A stretch of DNA of 64,000 nucleotides from Bacteroidota bacterium (GCA_023428135.1 JAEYZG010000034.1:62001-126000), one strand, 5' to 3'; counted from the first letter of the stretch, positions 1 through 8,038 are shown. A program made the numbers and translations. Notes: a model not told the origin generated them from the letters alone.

Positions 1-2
1 GG

Positions 3-269
3 TCTATGGTGATTGTAGGTGTAGACCCTGACCCTGCAAACAAGGAAAAAATAACCAAGTGGACTAAAGAATACTGGGATGCATTGCACCCATATTCTGA
101 AGGTGCTGCTTATGTAAATTTTATGATGGATGAAGGAGATGCCCGCATAAAGGCTACCTATGGCGACAATTACACCAAACTTGTTGAGGTAAAAAATAAA
201 TACGATCCTGAAAATTTATTCAGAGTGAATCAAAATATATTGCCATCTATAAAGAAGGTAAAGGCATGA
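3..269 (+). CDS. FAD-linked oxidoreductase, C-terminal fragment (BBE domain)
   Basis: Only the last ~89 codons are inside the window; the reading frame is open at the left edge, so the ATG at 6 is probably internal. The residues match the berberine/berberine-like (BBE) C-terminal domain of FAD-binding oxidoreductases: an AAYVNFM segment, then a YGDNYTKL segment and the closing motif VKNKYDPENLFRVNQNI. In this family the domain closes over a covalently bound FAD and helps build the substrate pocket for oxidation of alcohols, sugars or alkaloids. The substrate cannot be read from this fragment. A hairpin terminator follows. The family call is confident; the specific function is unknown. Confidence 0.85.
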   Translation, partial: SMVIVGVDPDPANKEKITKWTKEYWDALHPYSEGAAYVNFMMDEGDARIKATYGDNYTKLVEVKNKYDPENLFRVNQNILPSIKKVKA

Positions 270-325
270 GAAATGCGACAATAGCTATTTATTAAGCAAT
301 GGTCATTTTAAAGAATCATTAAACG

Positions 326-358
326 TAGAAGGTCTCTATACTAGGGGCCTTCTATTTT
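326..358 (+). terminator. Rho-independent terminator after the FAD oxidoreductase
   Basis: An 11-bp stem (arms 326-336 and 344-354, including two G-U pairs) with a 7-nt loop is followed by TTTT. It lies about 55 nt beyond the stop codon of the oxidoreductase and points the same way. Confidence 0.7.
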
Positions 359-461
359 GAGTTATAACGCCATCATTAACCCAAAAATGTTGTGGAAGTC
401 TCAACATGCCCTCGCTAATCATTTTCTGTAAGCGGAGTACCTTAAATCCTTTTTTTTTGAT

Positions 462-1547
462 TCACGATACTTTTACAGGCTTACCAGACAAGTAATAATT
501 CAATCCATCAGTGGCTTCTGAGTTTGTAGAATCATCATACCCAACTGAGAACTTATCAGGATTAGCTCCAGTCAGATGAATTAAGGCCCTTGTATTGAGT
601 TTGCTATATCCGTAAAAATACACTTGATTTTTATCCTTGGCATAATATCTTTCAAGAAGCATAAACGTAGCTACATCTGCGCCATCTACCTTTACCAGAG
701 GCTCCGGATTCTCGTACAAAAGGAGATAGACATTATTTTTATCTTTACAGAATAAATAGTCTCCATTCTTTACAACTTCAAAGCTTGACAGATCAACTGG
801 AATATTAACAGGTTTATTAAAAATAAATATCGAAGTTTCATCAGTTGCAATTCCATCTTCTAAGAACCTGAATTTTTCAGGATTTGCTTTTGGTAAAATT
901 GTATTGCCATAATAAACGTGGTTTCTGTCCTTTCCATATATACTCATTATATGCTGAAATGACCCAACATCAGATCCTTCAATCTTCTTAGCTTTGAAAT
1001 ACACATTCTCCTTATCTTTCCAGTAAACAGAAGTTTCCTTATCCAAACAATCCTTTTCAACTTCTTTAATCGGTGTAAAAGTCATAGGATCTGCGTCTTT
1101 CACGATCTTTCCCATGTAAAAAACATGTTTCCTGTCTTTTGCATAAAATTTATCATCTGTAATGATCGTAAATGATATTGGATCAGCTACAGATATTTTA
1201 TTCCCATCATAAAACACATAAGAATCATTCTTAAAATATCCATCATTCTGTATTCCCCTACCCAGATTAATAAGCATTCCCGGAATTCCGTACAAAAAGA
1301 TTATTCCTCCTGAAATGATTGATACCACTATAAGCCAGGTTGTCACATTCGTTCCCCAAAAGGGGTAATCAATAAGCTTAAGAATTGCAAAAACAACTAC
1401 AGGATAACTCAATATAAATGTTGCAGATAACAATGATGATCTGCTATTTCTAAAATCAGGAGCTGCCATCATCATTGGAGACATCATAAGCGCTGCAGGC
1501 CAGGGAATCAGAATTAATGTGATAATGATATTTATTGTTGTAGACAC
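462..1547 (-). CDS. DKNYY-repeat membrane protein
   Basis: A 361-residue protein with three hydrophobic segments near the N terminus (about 5-30, 45-62 and 70-95), followed by a soluble C-terminal region built from repeats. The repeats read YAKDRKHVFYMGK, YGKDRNHVYYGN and YAKDKNQVYFYG, alternating with ADPxxF elements. This is the hallmark of the DKNYY family, whose function is not known. The C-terminal part is probably on one face of the membrane, likely outside, but this is inference. It stands alone: the neighbour upstream on the same strand is separated by ~110 bp and is unrelated. Confidence 0.75.
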   Translation of the reverse strand: MSTTINIIITLILIPWPAALMMSPMMMAAPDFRNSRSSLLSATFILSYPVVVFAILKLIDYPFWGTNVTTWLIVVSIISGGIIFLYGIPGMLINLGRGIQNDGYFKNDSYVFYDGNKISVADPISFTIITDDKFYAKDRKHVFYMGKIVKDADPMTFTPIKEVEKDCLDKETSVYWKDKENVYFKAKKIEGSDVGSFQHIMSIYGKDRNHVYYGNTILPKANPEKFRFLEDGIATDETSIFIFNKPVNIPVDLSSFEVVKNGDYLFCKDKNNVYLLLYENPEPLVKVDGADVATFMLLERYYAKDKNQVYFYGYSKLNTRALIHLTGANPDKFSVGYDDSTNSEATDGLNYYLSGKPVKVS

Positions 1548-1656
1548 GGATTTTAGATTTTACAATGCAATTTACTATAAACAAACGACTAAATAATAGT
1601 CTGATATTATCTTTGGTTGTCAAACCGAAGTGAAACTAATATACTTGATGATACTT

Positions 1657-2049
1657 CTAATCCTCTAACATTCTCCCTAAAGTCTCTTTAAGATAATTTC
1701 GAAGTACTTCATCTTTTATATTCACTACAACATCATTGCTGCCATCAAAAATAGTATTGTTTTCTTCATTCCTTACCCTTTCTATTCTCAAATAATAATA
1801 TTGATGCACTGCAGATGAATTATAAAAAACGATTTCATTAAAATCCGAAATAGTACTATCACATTCAATATTTCTCATATCTGAGGGATTCAGATAAACA
1901 TCACATTGAGACAATCGAAAGTGAGGATTATTATTAAACCTGTTGCAATAAAATTTTCTATCGCCCTTTTCAAGGATAAAAGCAATTATCCTTGAAAACT
2001 CCGCCGCAGTAATCAGATCACTTACAGGAATAAAATTTATAGTAGGCAT
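1657..2049 (-). CDS. hypothetical protein
   Basis: I do not recognise this 130-residue protein. It is acidic, predicted soluble, without signal peptide, and contains a YYYLRIERVR segment and an acidic C terminus. An in-frame ATG 24 codons upstream (2121) would give 154 residues, but that N-terminal stretch (Cys- and Lys-rich, reading through an A/T-rich segment) looks non-coding. The ATG at 2049 is preferred. No informative neighbour or motif. Coding status is supported only by length and reasonable composition. Confidence 0.5.
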   Translation of the reverse strand: MPTINFIPVSDLITAAEFSRIIAFILEKGDRKFYCNRFNNNPHFRLSQCDVYLNPSDMRNIECDSTISDFNEIVFYNSSAVHQYYYLRIERVRNEENNTIFDGSNDVVVNIKDEVLRNYLKETLGRMLED

Positions 2050-2193
2050 TATAATAGCACTATATCTGCAAAGACTAGTTTTCTTTAGTTCAAAATGTAA
2101 GAAGTTTTTCAGGCAAAACAAAAAAAAACATATTGAACAAAATTAAAGACCTTAGCCTGATATAATTATTTACAACAAGTTAAAAACTTCCCA

Positions 2194-2228
2194 CGTTCTC
2201 ATCAACAAATTTAGTGTAAATGAGAACG
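2194..2228 (-). terminator. possible terminator downstream of tyrS
   Basis: A perfect 9-bp inverted repeat (arms 2194-2202 and 2220-2228) with a 17-nt loop lies about 30 nt past the tyrS stop. Reading on the minus strand, a T-run (TTTTT) follows the stem after roughly 8 nt. The large loop and offset T-run make this only a moderate call. Confidence 0.4.
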
Positions 2229-2258
2229 GGAAAGAACAACATTATTTTATTAACTATA

Positions 2259-3470
2259 CTATGCTATCAACTGAAAATAATCTCTTTTGCCAATCTTAAT
2301 CTTTACAGGAAGAGTATCCAGACTAACCACGCTATGCATGTCCGTAACTTTACCACCGTTTATAGTTACACTTCCAGCTTCAATCAATCTTTTGAGATTT
2401 GATTTACTCTCTGACTGTTTAATAATTTTACACAGATCAATCAATTGAACCTCTTGTTTAGAGTGAAGGTCAGCAATAGTTGATATAGAAATTTCGGCAA
2501 ACGTCTTTTCATCAAAACTCTTTTTTTGAAATTGATTTTCAAAAAATTCCAAAGCAAGGCGAGCCTCTTCCAATCCATGGTACTGTTTCACTACATTCAA
2601 TCCTATTCTCTTCTTAAGGACCATAGGATTCAAGCCATCATTCAATTGCTGTATGTTATCATTTTTCTCCTCATCCGTAAAATCAGTCACCAGCTTCAGG
2701 TACTCCACAATCAGAGCATCCGGAATGGACATGATCTTTCCAAACATATCATTCGGATGATCCGTAAGTCCGATGATATTATTCTGTGACTTACTCATCT
2801 TCTCTGAGCCATCGGTGCCTTTAAGCAAAGGCATACATAGAACAGCCTGTCCGGATTTTCCTGCACTTTCCTGAAGCTGACGGCCAACAGAACAATTAAA
2901 CAACTGATCTGTTCCTCCCATTTCTATATCGGCCTTAATTTCAACCGAATCATAACCTTGTAGTAATGGATATATCAATTCATGTAAAGCAATAGGATTT
3001 CCTTTTTCAAACCTGCTGCTGAAATCATTTCTATGCATCATCTGAGCAACTGTAGCCTGAGATAACAGTTGAATGGAATTGGACAGATTCATTCTCTCAA
3101 GCCATTCTGAATTGAATCTGATAGAGCATTTACTTATATCCAGGATCTTTGAAAGCTGTGCAACATAAGTCTTTGCATTTTCCTTGATCTGCTCTTCACT
3201 TAATGGTGGACGGGATTTATTTTTCCCTGTAGGATCACCAATGCGCGCTGTAAAATCTCCTATGATAATAACGATCAAATGGCCCAGGTCCTGGAACTGT
3301 CTGAGCTTTTTTAATACCACTGCATGTCCTAAATGAAGGTCTGGAGCAGTCGGATCAAATCCTAGTTTTATAACAAGCTTTCTGTTTTGTAATTCAGCTT
3401 GTTTCAATTTATCATCCAATCCGTTTTCAGGAAAAATGATCTCCACATTTTCTTTCAATATATGATTCAT
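2259..3470 (-). CDS. tyrS: tyrosyl-tRNA synthetase
   Basis: Charges tRNA-Tyr with tyrosine in the cytoplasm. The 403-residue protein has the class I Rossmann core with HLGH at 46-49 (HIGH signature) and KMSKS at 224-228, the tyrosine-pocket segment LLQGYDSVEI with GGTDQLFN, and a C-terminal S4 RNA-binding domain (about 335-400). Length is normal for bacterial TyrS. A longer reading from 3521 would add 17 residues, but those codons run through a perfect terminator hairpin and its T-tract, so the ATG at 3470 (protein start MNHILKEN) is the real start. The gene is preceded by a Tyr-rich leader peptide and intrinsic terminator, so it is probably controlled by tyrosine-dependent attenuation. Confidence 0.97.
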   Translation of the reverse strand: MNHILKENVEIIFPENGLDDKLKQAELQNRKLVIKLGFDPTAPDLHLGHAVVLKKLRQFQDLGHLIVIIIGDFTARIGDPTGKNKSRPPLSEEQIKENAKTYVAQLSKILDISKCSIRFNSEWLERMNLSNSIQLLSQATVAQMMHRNDFSSRFEKGNPIALHELIYPLLQGYDSVEIKADIEMGGTDQLFNCSVGRQLQESAGKSGQAVLCMPLLKGTDGSEKMSKSQNNIIGLTDHPNDMFGKIMSIPDALIVEYLKLVTDFTDEEKNDNIQQLNDGLNPMVLKKRIGLNVVKQYHGLEEARLALEFFENQFQKKSFDEKTFAEISISTIADLHSKQEVQLIDLCKIIKQSESKSNLKRLIEAGSVTINGGKVTDMHSVVSLDTLPVKIKIGKRDYFQLIA

Positions 3471-3500
3471 ACTATTTAGATTATTCTTGGTCAGGATAGA

Positions 3501-3530
3501 AAACAAAAAAGCCCCCGACACGTCGGGGGC
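3501..3530 (-). terminator. intrinsic terminator in the tyrS leader (attenuator)
   Basis: On the minus strand a GC-rich inverted repeat (arms 3522-3530 and 3511-3519; nine complementary positions) is followed directly by a TTTTTTGTTT tract. It lies between the stop of the Tyr-rich leader peptide (3559) and the tyrS ATG (3470). It therefore interrupts the transcript entering tyrS and is not a plain end-of-gene terminator. Its upstream arm can alternatively pair with a CCGGGG segment inside the leader ORF. Confidence 0.85.
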
Positions 3531-3558
3531 TCCTGATTATATTAATGCTTATTTATGA

Positions 3559-3642
3559 TCAATTAATAATATAGCAATCCCCGGCTCTGACTATCAGATA
3601 ATAGTAAGCGTAGGAATAATAGGATTGCATTAAATTCTTCAT
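3559..3642 (-). CDS. Tyr-rich leader peptide of tyrS (attenuation leader)
   Basis: A 27-codon reading frame, ATG at 3642 and TGA at 3561-3559. Residues 8-15 are YYSYAYYY, six Tyr in eight; a seventh Tyr is at position 24. Tyr codons are both TAT and TAC. The frame lies between a TAnnTTTG promoter element and an intrinsic terminator, immediately upstream of tyrosyl-tRNA synthetase. This is the classic layout of an amino-acid attenuation leader (compare the Phe-rich pheM leader of E. coli pheST): scarcity of Tyr-tRNA would stall the ribosome on the Tyr run and change leader folding. The sequence layout is seen; the regulatory role is inferred. Confidence 0.8.
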   Translation of the reverse strand: MKNLMQSYYSYAYYYLIVRAGDCYIIN

Positions 3643-3689
3643 GTTGTTGCTTGGGGATAAACTAAACTTAATCATTTTTTTCTATTAAG

Positions 3690-3697
3690 CAAAAATA
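3690..3697 (-). promoter_or_regulatory. promoter -7 element for the tyrS leader
   Basis: TATTTTTG on the minus strand matches the Bacteroidetes -7 consensus TAnnTTTG. Transcription would start near 3683, giving about 40 nt before the leader ATG and roughly 180 nt to the attenuator. The -33 region is weak (TTT-like, no clear TTG). Confidence 0.5.
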
Positions 3698-3744
3698 ACG
3701 AATTAAAGTTTCATGACTGAAAATGCATTTAATGTTAATCTATA

Positions 3745-4128
3745 CTATAATGGAATTGACTCTTCATAATTTCCACCTATTCCGATATAAGTAACTCTTT
3801 TATGCTTCCCATTAAGTGTAGCTTCATAAAACCGGACTCCTGCAAAAGCAATATCATCCATAAATTCAGGATATGTGGTTCTTCCTTCCTGAGTATTTTT
3901 TAATGCATTCAGAACAAGCTGATGATTAAACCTATCGGATATTTCCCTGGGAGAGATTACCATATCATGTAAAATATTTTCTCCTCCTTCAAATCTATAT
4001 AAGATGATACCTGAAGAAACTTCCACGCTATATGATTTTACCCCAAGAGCAATAAGTTTCCTGACAAGATCCGGATAGCTTTCAGAGCTTTTATATAGAT
4101 CATTAATTTTGTCCAGCAGATTTACCAT
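3745..4128 (-). CDS. DUF1398 family protein
   Basis: A 127-residue soluble protein. The C-terminal segment TYPEFMDDIAFAGVRFYE, followed by a YIGIGGNYEESIP-like end, matches the DUF1398 family, whose members are sometimes labelled phage envelope proteins without evidence of a phage role. No signal peptide or membrane segment. It precedes the tyrS attenuator on the same strand with no terminator of its own in between, but the tyrS leader has a promoter element of its own. Function unknown. Confidence 0.7.
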   Translation of the reverse strand: MVNLLDKINDLYKSSESYPDLVRKLIALGVKSYSVEVSSGIILYRFEGGENILHDMVISPREISDRFNHQLVLNALKNTQEGRTTYPEFMDDIAFAGVRFYEATLNGKHKRVTYIGIGGNYEESIPL

Positions 4129-4291
4129 AATCAGGTTTTTCTCCGAAATAATGAATTTACCTTTTGATTTCCAAATTCAAGGAAAACCATTTTATGTAAC
4201 AAAAGGCACACAAATAAGAAATGATATCCTTAATTGATACCTTTTTTTAAACCAATACTTTATTTATTTTTAAGTCGATTTATTTTAATAC

Positions 4292-5419
4292 ATGGTACAA
4301 GGCCTTTCTAATCGGTTAATCATATGGATCATCCTGCCGGTAATTCTATTTTCCCTTTTTTATGCATGGAGAAGACCTCACCAGACCATTTCTATAATCC
4401 CCTATACAGCTGATACTGCAAACTTTCTAATATATTCTTACTCTGATTCTTTAAAAAGCCCAGAGAAATCATCTACTGTTTACAATATTAAGGTAAATGA
4501 CACCATCATTTCATTTAGTTACAGACTTGGAGAAGGTTACCAGTTTCCTTATGCCGGAGTTACTTTATTTGCGAAAGACAGTTCCTTCTTTGATCTCACT
4601 TCTTACGACTACCTGGAATTGGGAATTCAAGCCACTGCAGGTAAAAGACCTCAGGTAATTCTTGGATTACATGCTACAGATTTTACTAATCCACAAAAAA
4701 CACTTACTTACAGATATCTCGTAAAAGATGTGGATCTGAAAAAAGATCAGAGCAGATACCTTATCCCTCTGGATAAGTTTATTACTCCTACATGGTGGTA
4801 TGCGGAAAACAATGTTTCCGAAAAGGATTTTAAATCGCTGGAGTTCGATAAAACAAAAATCATTAACATTCAGAACTGCCAGCTACTTGGTAAAAACATT
4901 CCCGACACTATATCCCTAAGAGAATTAAAGTTTACCAAAAATGTAGGTTGGTTTTATCAAACTACAGGAATTATTTTAATCTGTTATTATCTGATAATAG
5001 GAATCATTTCATATACACGAAAAAAACCAAAAGAACAGGTTCAGAAAGTTGAGATTCAATACACTCCTGTTCAGATAACCAGTCAGTCCGATCAGGATTC
5101 TCACAAGGTTATTAATTTCATTTCTACCAACTACCAGGATCCTGAACTTTCTCTAAAAAAAATACAATTAGCTACAGGTCTTTCCGAAAATAAAATATCC
5201 GCACTCATTAAAGATGCATTCAGTCTTTCTTTCAAACAATACCTCAATAACCTGCGTCTGACTGAAGCGAAGAGACTGCTGATGGATTTATCCCTGCCGG
5301 TATCTGATATTGCCTATAAAGTAGGCTATGGAAATATTTCTCACTTCAACCGAGTATTCAAAGAATCTTTGGGAATCTCACCAAATGACTATCGCAAGAA
5401 AAATAAGGCCCAACTTTAA
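4292..5419 (+). CDS. membrane-anchored AraC-family transcriptional regulator
   Basis: A 375-residue protein with an unusual layout. A membrane segment lies at about 9-25, then a ~190-residue domain presumably outside the cytoplasm with beta-rich stretches (DYLELGIQA, YLIPLDKFITPTWWY) reminiscent of carbohydrate-binding jelly-roll folds. A second membrane segment lies at about 219-237. The cytoplasmic AraC-type double helix-turn-helix runs from about 272 to 372, with LSLKKIQLATGLSENKIS and the signature SDIAYKVGYGNISHFNRVFKE. AraC proteins activate transcription by binding direct repeats near promoters. The GH5 endoglucanase lies just downstream with four TTTACAAA boxes between, suggesting this regulator senses an extracellular sugar and controls it; that link is inference. 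Confidence 0.88.
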   Translation: MVQGLSNRLIIWIILPVILFSLFYAWRRPHQTISIIPYTADTANFLIYSYSDSLKSPEKSSTVYNIKVNDTIISFSYRLGEGYQFPYAGVTLFAKDSSFFDLTSYDYLELGIQATAGKRPQVILGLHATDFTNPQKTLTYRYLVKDVDLKKDQSRYLIPLDKFITPTWWYAENNVSEKDFKSLEFDKTKIINIQNCQLLGKNIPDTISLRELKFTKNVGWFYQTTGIILICYYLIIGIISYTRKKPKEQVQKVEIQYTPVQITSQSDQDSHKVINFISTNYQDPELSLKKIQLATGLSENKISALIKDAFSLSFKQYLNNLRLTEAKRLLMDLSLPVSDIAYKVGYGNISHFNRVFKESLGISPNDYRKKNKAQL

Positions 5420-5692
5420 CCCCCTCCTAAAAAACTAACTATCAACAACTTATAACATTTACAAAGAAAGTCTTATTTTTTACAAATTATCTGAACCAAC
5501 TACTTAGAATTAACACCCAAAAACCTAACAAGCAACAACTTACCCTTTTTACAAAGTAAACAAGAGTTTCTGCAAACTAACCACAAACACCTGACAATCC
5601 ACCTATTAAAAAAAAGCAAAAAGTATCTCTTTTTTTACAAACTCAATTCAACAATTCCCAGATAGTTTTGCATAAAAACAACATCAAGCCAA
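5420..5692 (+). promoter_or_regulatory. G-depleted intergenic region with four TTTACAAA boxes
   Basis: The spacer between the AraC regulator and the GH5 gene carries TTTACAAA at 5458-5465, 5479-5486, 5548-5555 and 5634-5641. The first two are 21 bp apart (two helical turns) and the last ends about 22 bp before the predicted -7 element. By hand count 5420-5690 has about 67 C but only 16 G on the + strand. The boxes could be AraC operators. The C-rich, G-poor stretch could act as a Rho utilisation region ending the regulator transcript. Both roles are inferred. Confidence 0.5.
5663..5670 (+). promoter_or_regulatory. promoter -7 element for the GH5 gene
   Basis: TAGTTTTG matches TAnnTTTG; transcription would start about 16 nt before the ATG. 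No good -33 TTG is present, but the fourth TTTACAAA box (5634-5641) sits where the -33 element would be, as expected for an activator-dependent promoter. Confidence 0.5.
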
Positions 5693-6691
5693 ATGAAAAC
5701 ACAAGCAAAACTCTTATCTGTAATTTTATTGTTCGTACTGGGAATTTCGGTTCAATCGTCCGCTCAGCAATCTATTGTAAGAAAATACGGACATCTTTCA
5801 GTTAATGGAAATTACATCATTGGTGAATTCGGAGACACAGTCCAGCTTAGAGGCATGTCTATGTTCTGGAGCCAGTGGATGGGACAATATTATACTGAGC
5901 AAACCCTGACCTGGCTTCGCGATGATTGGAAATGTACAATTGTGAGGCTTGCAATGGGAGTAGATGAAGATGGAGGTTATAAAGAAAACCCGAATGAGTT
6001 ATTTAAGATCGTAGATATGGTTGATGTTGCCATAAAACTGGGTATGTATGTGATCATCGATTATCACAGTCACCATGCGCATAAAAACCCCGAACTTGCA
6101 AAGAAATTCTTTTCAACCATGGCAAGAAAATATGGTAAGTACCCTAATGTAATTTATGAAATATATAATGAGCCATTGCAAGACACTTACTGGAAATCAT
6201 CAATCAAGCCCTATGCTGAGCAGGTTATCAAAGCCATACGTGAACACGATCCGGACAATATTATAGTTGTCGGAACCAGACAATGGTCGCAAATGGTAAG
6301 TGAAGCCGCTGAAGATCCGATTCAGGATAAGAATATTGCTTATACACTGCACTTTTATGCCGTTTCACACGGACAATACCTAAGGGATGAAGCAGAAAAA
6401 GCAATGAAAAAGGGAGTAGCATTGTTTGTTACCGAATTTGGAACCTGCGATTATTCAGGAAATGGAAAATTCGGAGCAGAAGAGACTAATGAGTGGTTTG
6501 CTTTTCTTGACAAATATAAAATAAGCTGGTGCAACTGGTCTGTCGCTAATAAAAAGGAAACCGCATCTATATTACTTCCTGTTTCCGATATCTCTCACTG
6601 GGCCGAAACAGACCTTACTCCATCGGGACAGTATATACGAAACGAACTAATCCTTAAGAATACACCCATTCTTCAAAAGAAAAAGAAATAG
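5693..6691 (+). CDS. GH5 family endo-beta-1,4-glucanase (cellulase)
   Basis: A secreted glycoside hydrolase that should cleave internal beta-1,4 bonds in cellulose or related glucans. The 332 residues start with a signal peptide (cleavage near SSA/QQ at 24). The GH5 barrel follows, with the conserved IIDYHSHH at 121-128, acid/base Glu160 in IYNEP, His220/Tyr222 in LHFYA and nucleophile Glu248 in VTEFG. This resembles subfamily GH5_2. It has neither a carbohydrate-binding module nor a T9SS sorting domain; it ends in a short basic tail, so it is likely periplasmic or released by another route. The AraC-type membrane regulator upstream probably controls it. A strong terminator follows. Confidence 0.92.
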   Translation: MKTQAKLLSVILLFVLGISVQSSAQQSIVRKYGHLSVNGNYIIGEFGDTVQLRGMSMFWSQWMGQYYTEQTLTWLRDDWKCTIVRLAMGVDEDGGYKENPNELFKIVDMVDVAIKLGMYVIIDYHSHHAHKNPELAKKFFSTMARKYGKYPNVIYEIYNEPLQDTYWKSSIKPYAEQVIKAIREHDPDNIIVVGTRQWSQMVSEAAEDPIQDKNIAYTLHFYAVSHGQYLRDEAEKAMKKGVALFVTEFGTCDYSGNGKFGAEETNEWFAFLDKYKISWCNWSVANKKETASILLPVSDISHWAETDLTPSGQYIRNELILKNTPILQKKKK

Positions 6692-6713
6692 TCATAGATT
6701 TATTTTAAAATTG

Positions 6714-6763
6714 AAACATCGGGTCTATTCCTTTAAATTAAAGTAAAAGACCCGATGTTTTTC
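6714..6763 (+). terminator. Rho-independent terminator of the GH5 gene
   Basis: A perfect 13-bp stem (arms 6714-6726 and 6748-6760) carries the sequence ACATCGGGTCT and its complement, ending in a T-run. It starts 22 nt after the GH5 stop codon. Confidence 0.8.
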
Positions 6764-6891
6764 ATATTGCCTCATCCCCTTCAAAATATTTAAATCGACT
6801 TTTTTAAATTAAATTTTAATTTTTCATGTACTCTTTAAAAATATTATAGACCTTCATCCGTCAATAGATTAACACGCATATAGTTTCCCTG

Positions 6892-8028
6892 ATGAGCATA
6901 TTAAAAAAAGCAATGATTATATTTTTATCAATCTTACTGTTATTATCACTTGCTGTTGTAATTATTTTTCAGCAAAAATCTTTTGGCAAAAATCCTTCCG
7001 GCACACGTCTGGAAAAAATAAAGCATTCGCCTAACTATAAAAATGGTAGTTTTCAAAATTTTTCTGAGACCCCAATGATGGCTGATGATGGCTCCTACTG
7101 GAGGCTTCTGAAGGAATATTTTTCAAAGAAGCAGAATACTGAACCTTCGGCAATTATACCTTCCGTTAAAACGGATTTAAAGGCTGCACCTTCTGAAGAA
7201 CCTTCAATTGTATGGTTTGGCCATTCTTCTTATTTTATTCAGATCAATGGATTAAATATTTTAGTAGATCCTGTTTTTAGTGAACGCACCTCGCCTGTAC
7301 AATATGCCGGTTCAAAGAATTATCCTGGCACACGTATTTATTCTGTGGATGACTTTCCTCAGATTGATTTACTCCTCATTAGTCATGACCATTACGATCA
7401 TCTGGATTTTGAAACTATAATGAAACTGATTTCTAAGACAGGAAGAATAATAACTCCGCTGGGAGTCGGCGAACATCTGGAGTTCTGGGGTGTACCACAA
7501 AACATGATATCAGAATTTGACTGGTGGGAAGAGACGGATATTACTGATAAAATCAAATTGGCGGTTACACCAGCAAGGCATTTCTCCGGTCGTGGAATAT
7601 TGAACAGAAACCAGACATTATGGGCTTCTTTTGCATTGATTACTCCATCTCACAGACTGTTTCTAGGAGGAGATTCCGGCTATGACGTTCATTTCAAAGA
7701 AATCGGAAGCAAATACGGACCATTTGATATCGCACTTTTAGAATCAGGACAATACAATGAAATGTGGCCATATATACATATGCTGCCGGAACAAACAGTG
7801 CAGGCGAATATTGATTTGCAGAGTAAAGTCCTGCTTCCTGTGCATTGGGGGAAATTCACACTTGCACTACATGAGTGGAATGAGCCAGTAGAAAGAGTCC
7901 TTAAATTTGCACAAAGCAAAGAAGTGAAAGTCACCACACCAATGATCGGAGAAAAAGTAATAATAAATAATAATTATCCTGATAGGCATTGGTGGATTTT
8001 AAATCAACCATTAGTTGTGAAAGAATAA
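6892..8028 (+). CDS. MBL-fold metallo-hydrolase (NAPE-PLD/UlaG-like), membrane anchored
   Basis: A 378-residue protein with an N-terminal membrane anchor (about 7-27) and a metallo-beta-lactamase fold. The start of the fold reads VWFGHSSYFIQINGLNILVDPVF, the metal-binding signature is SHDHYDHLD, later ligands are ARHFSGRG and the GGDSGYD segment, and the final His is in LPVHWGKF. This subgroup resembles N-acyl-phosphatidylethanolamine phospholipase D and UlaG-like lactonases; the substrate cannot be told from sequence. The protein is likely held on the outer side of the inner membrane. It lies alone between two hairpins, not in an operon. Confidence 0.85.
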   Translation: MSILKKAMIIFLSILLLLSLAVVIIFQQKSFGKNPSGTRLEKIKHSPNYKNGSFQNFSETPMMADDGSYWRLLKEYFSKKQNTEPSAIIPSVKTDLKAAPSEEPSIVWFGHSSYFIQINGLNILVDPVFSERTSPVQYAGSKNYPGTRIYSVDDFPQIDLLLISHDHYDHLDFETIMKLISKTGRIITPLGVGEHLEFWGVPQNMISEFDWWEETDITDKIKLAVTPARHFSGRGILNRNQTLWASFALITPSHRLFLGGDSGYDVHFKEIGSKYGPFDIALLESGQYNEMWPYIHMLPEQTVQANIDLQSKVLLPVHWGKFTLALHEWNEPVERVLKFAQSKEVKVTTPMIGEKVIINNNYPDRHWWILNQPLVVKE

Positions 8029-8038
8029 CTCTAACATA

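Noticed and set aside
3471..3521. N-terminal extension of tyrS starting at 3521
   Set aside because: The codons run through a perfect terminator hairpin and its T-tract and have no family match; the ATG at 3470 fits the TyrS family.
3745..4128. Prophage remnant suggested by the DUF1398 label phage envelope protein
   Set aside because: No other phage-like gene, att site or composition shift nearby; the label is a family-name artefact.
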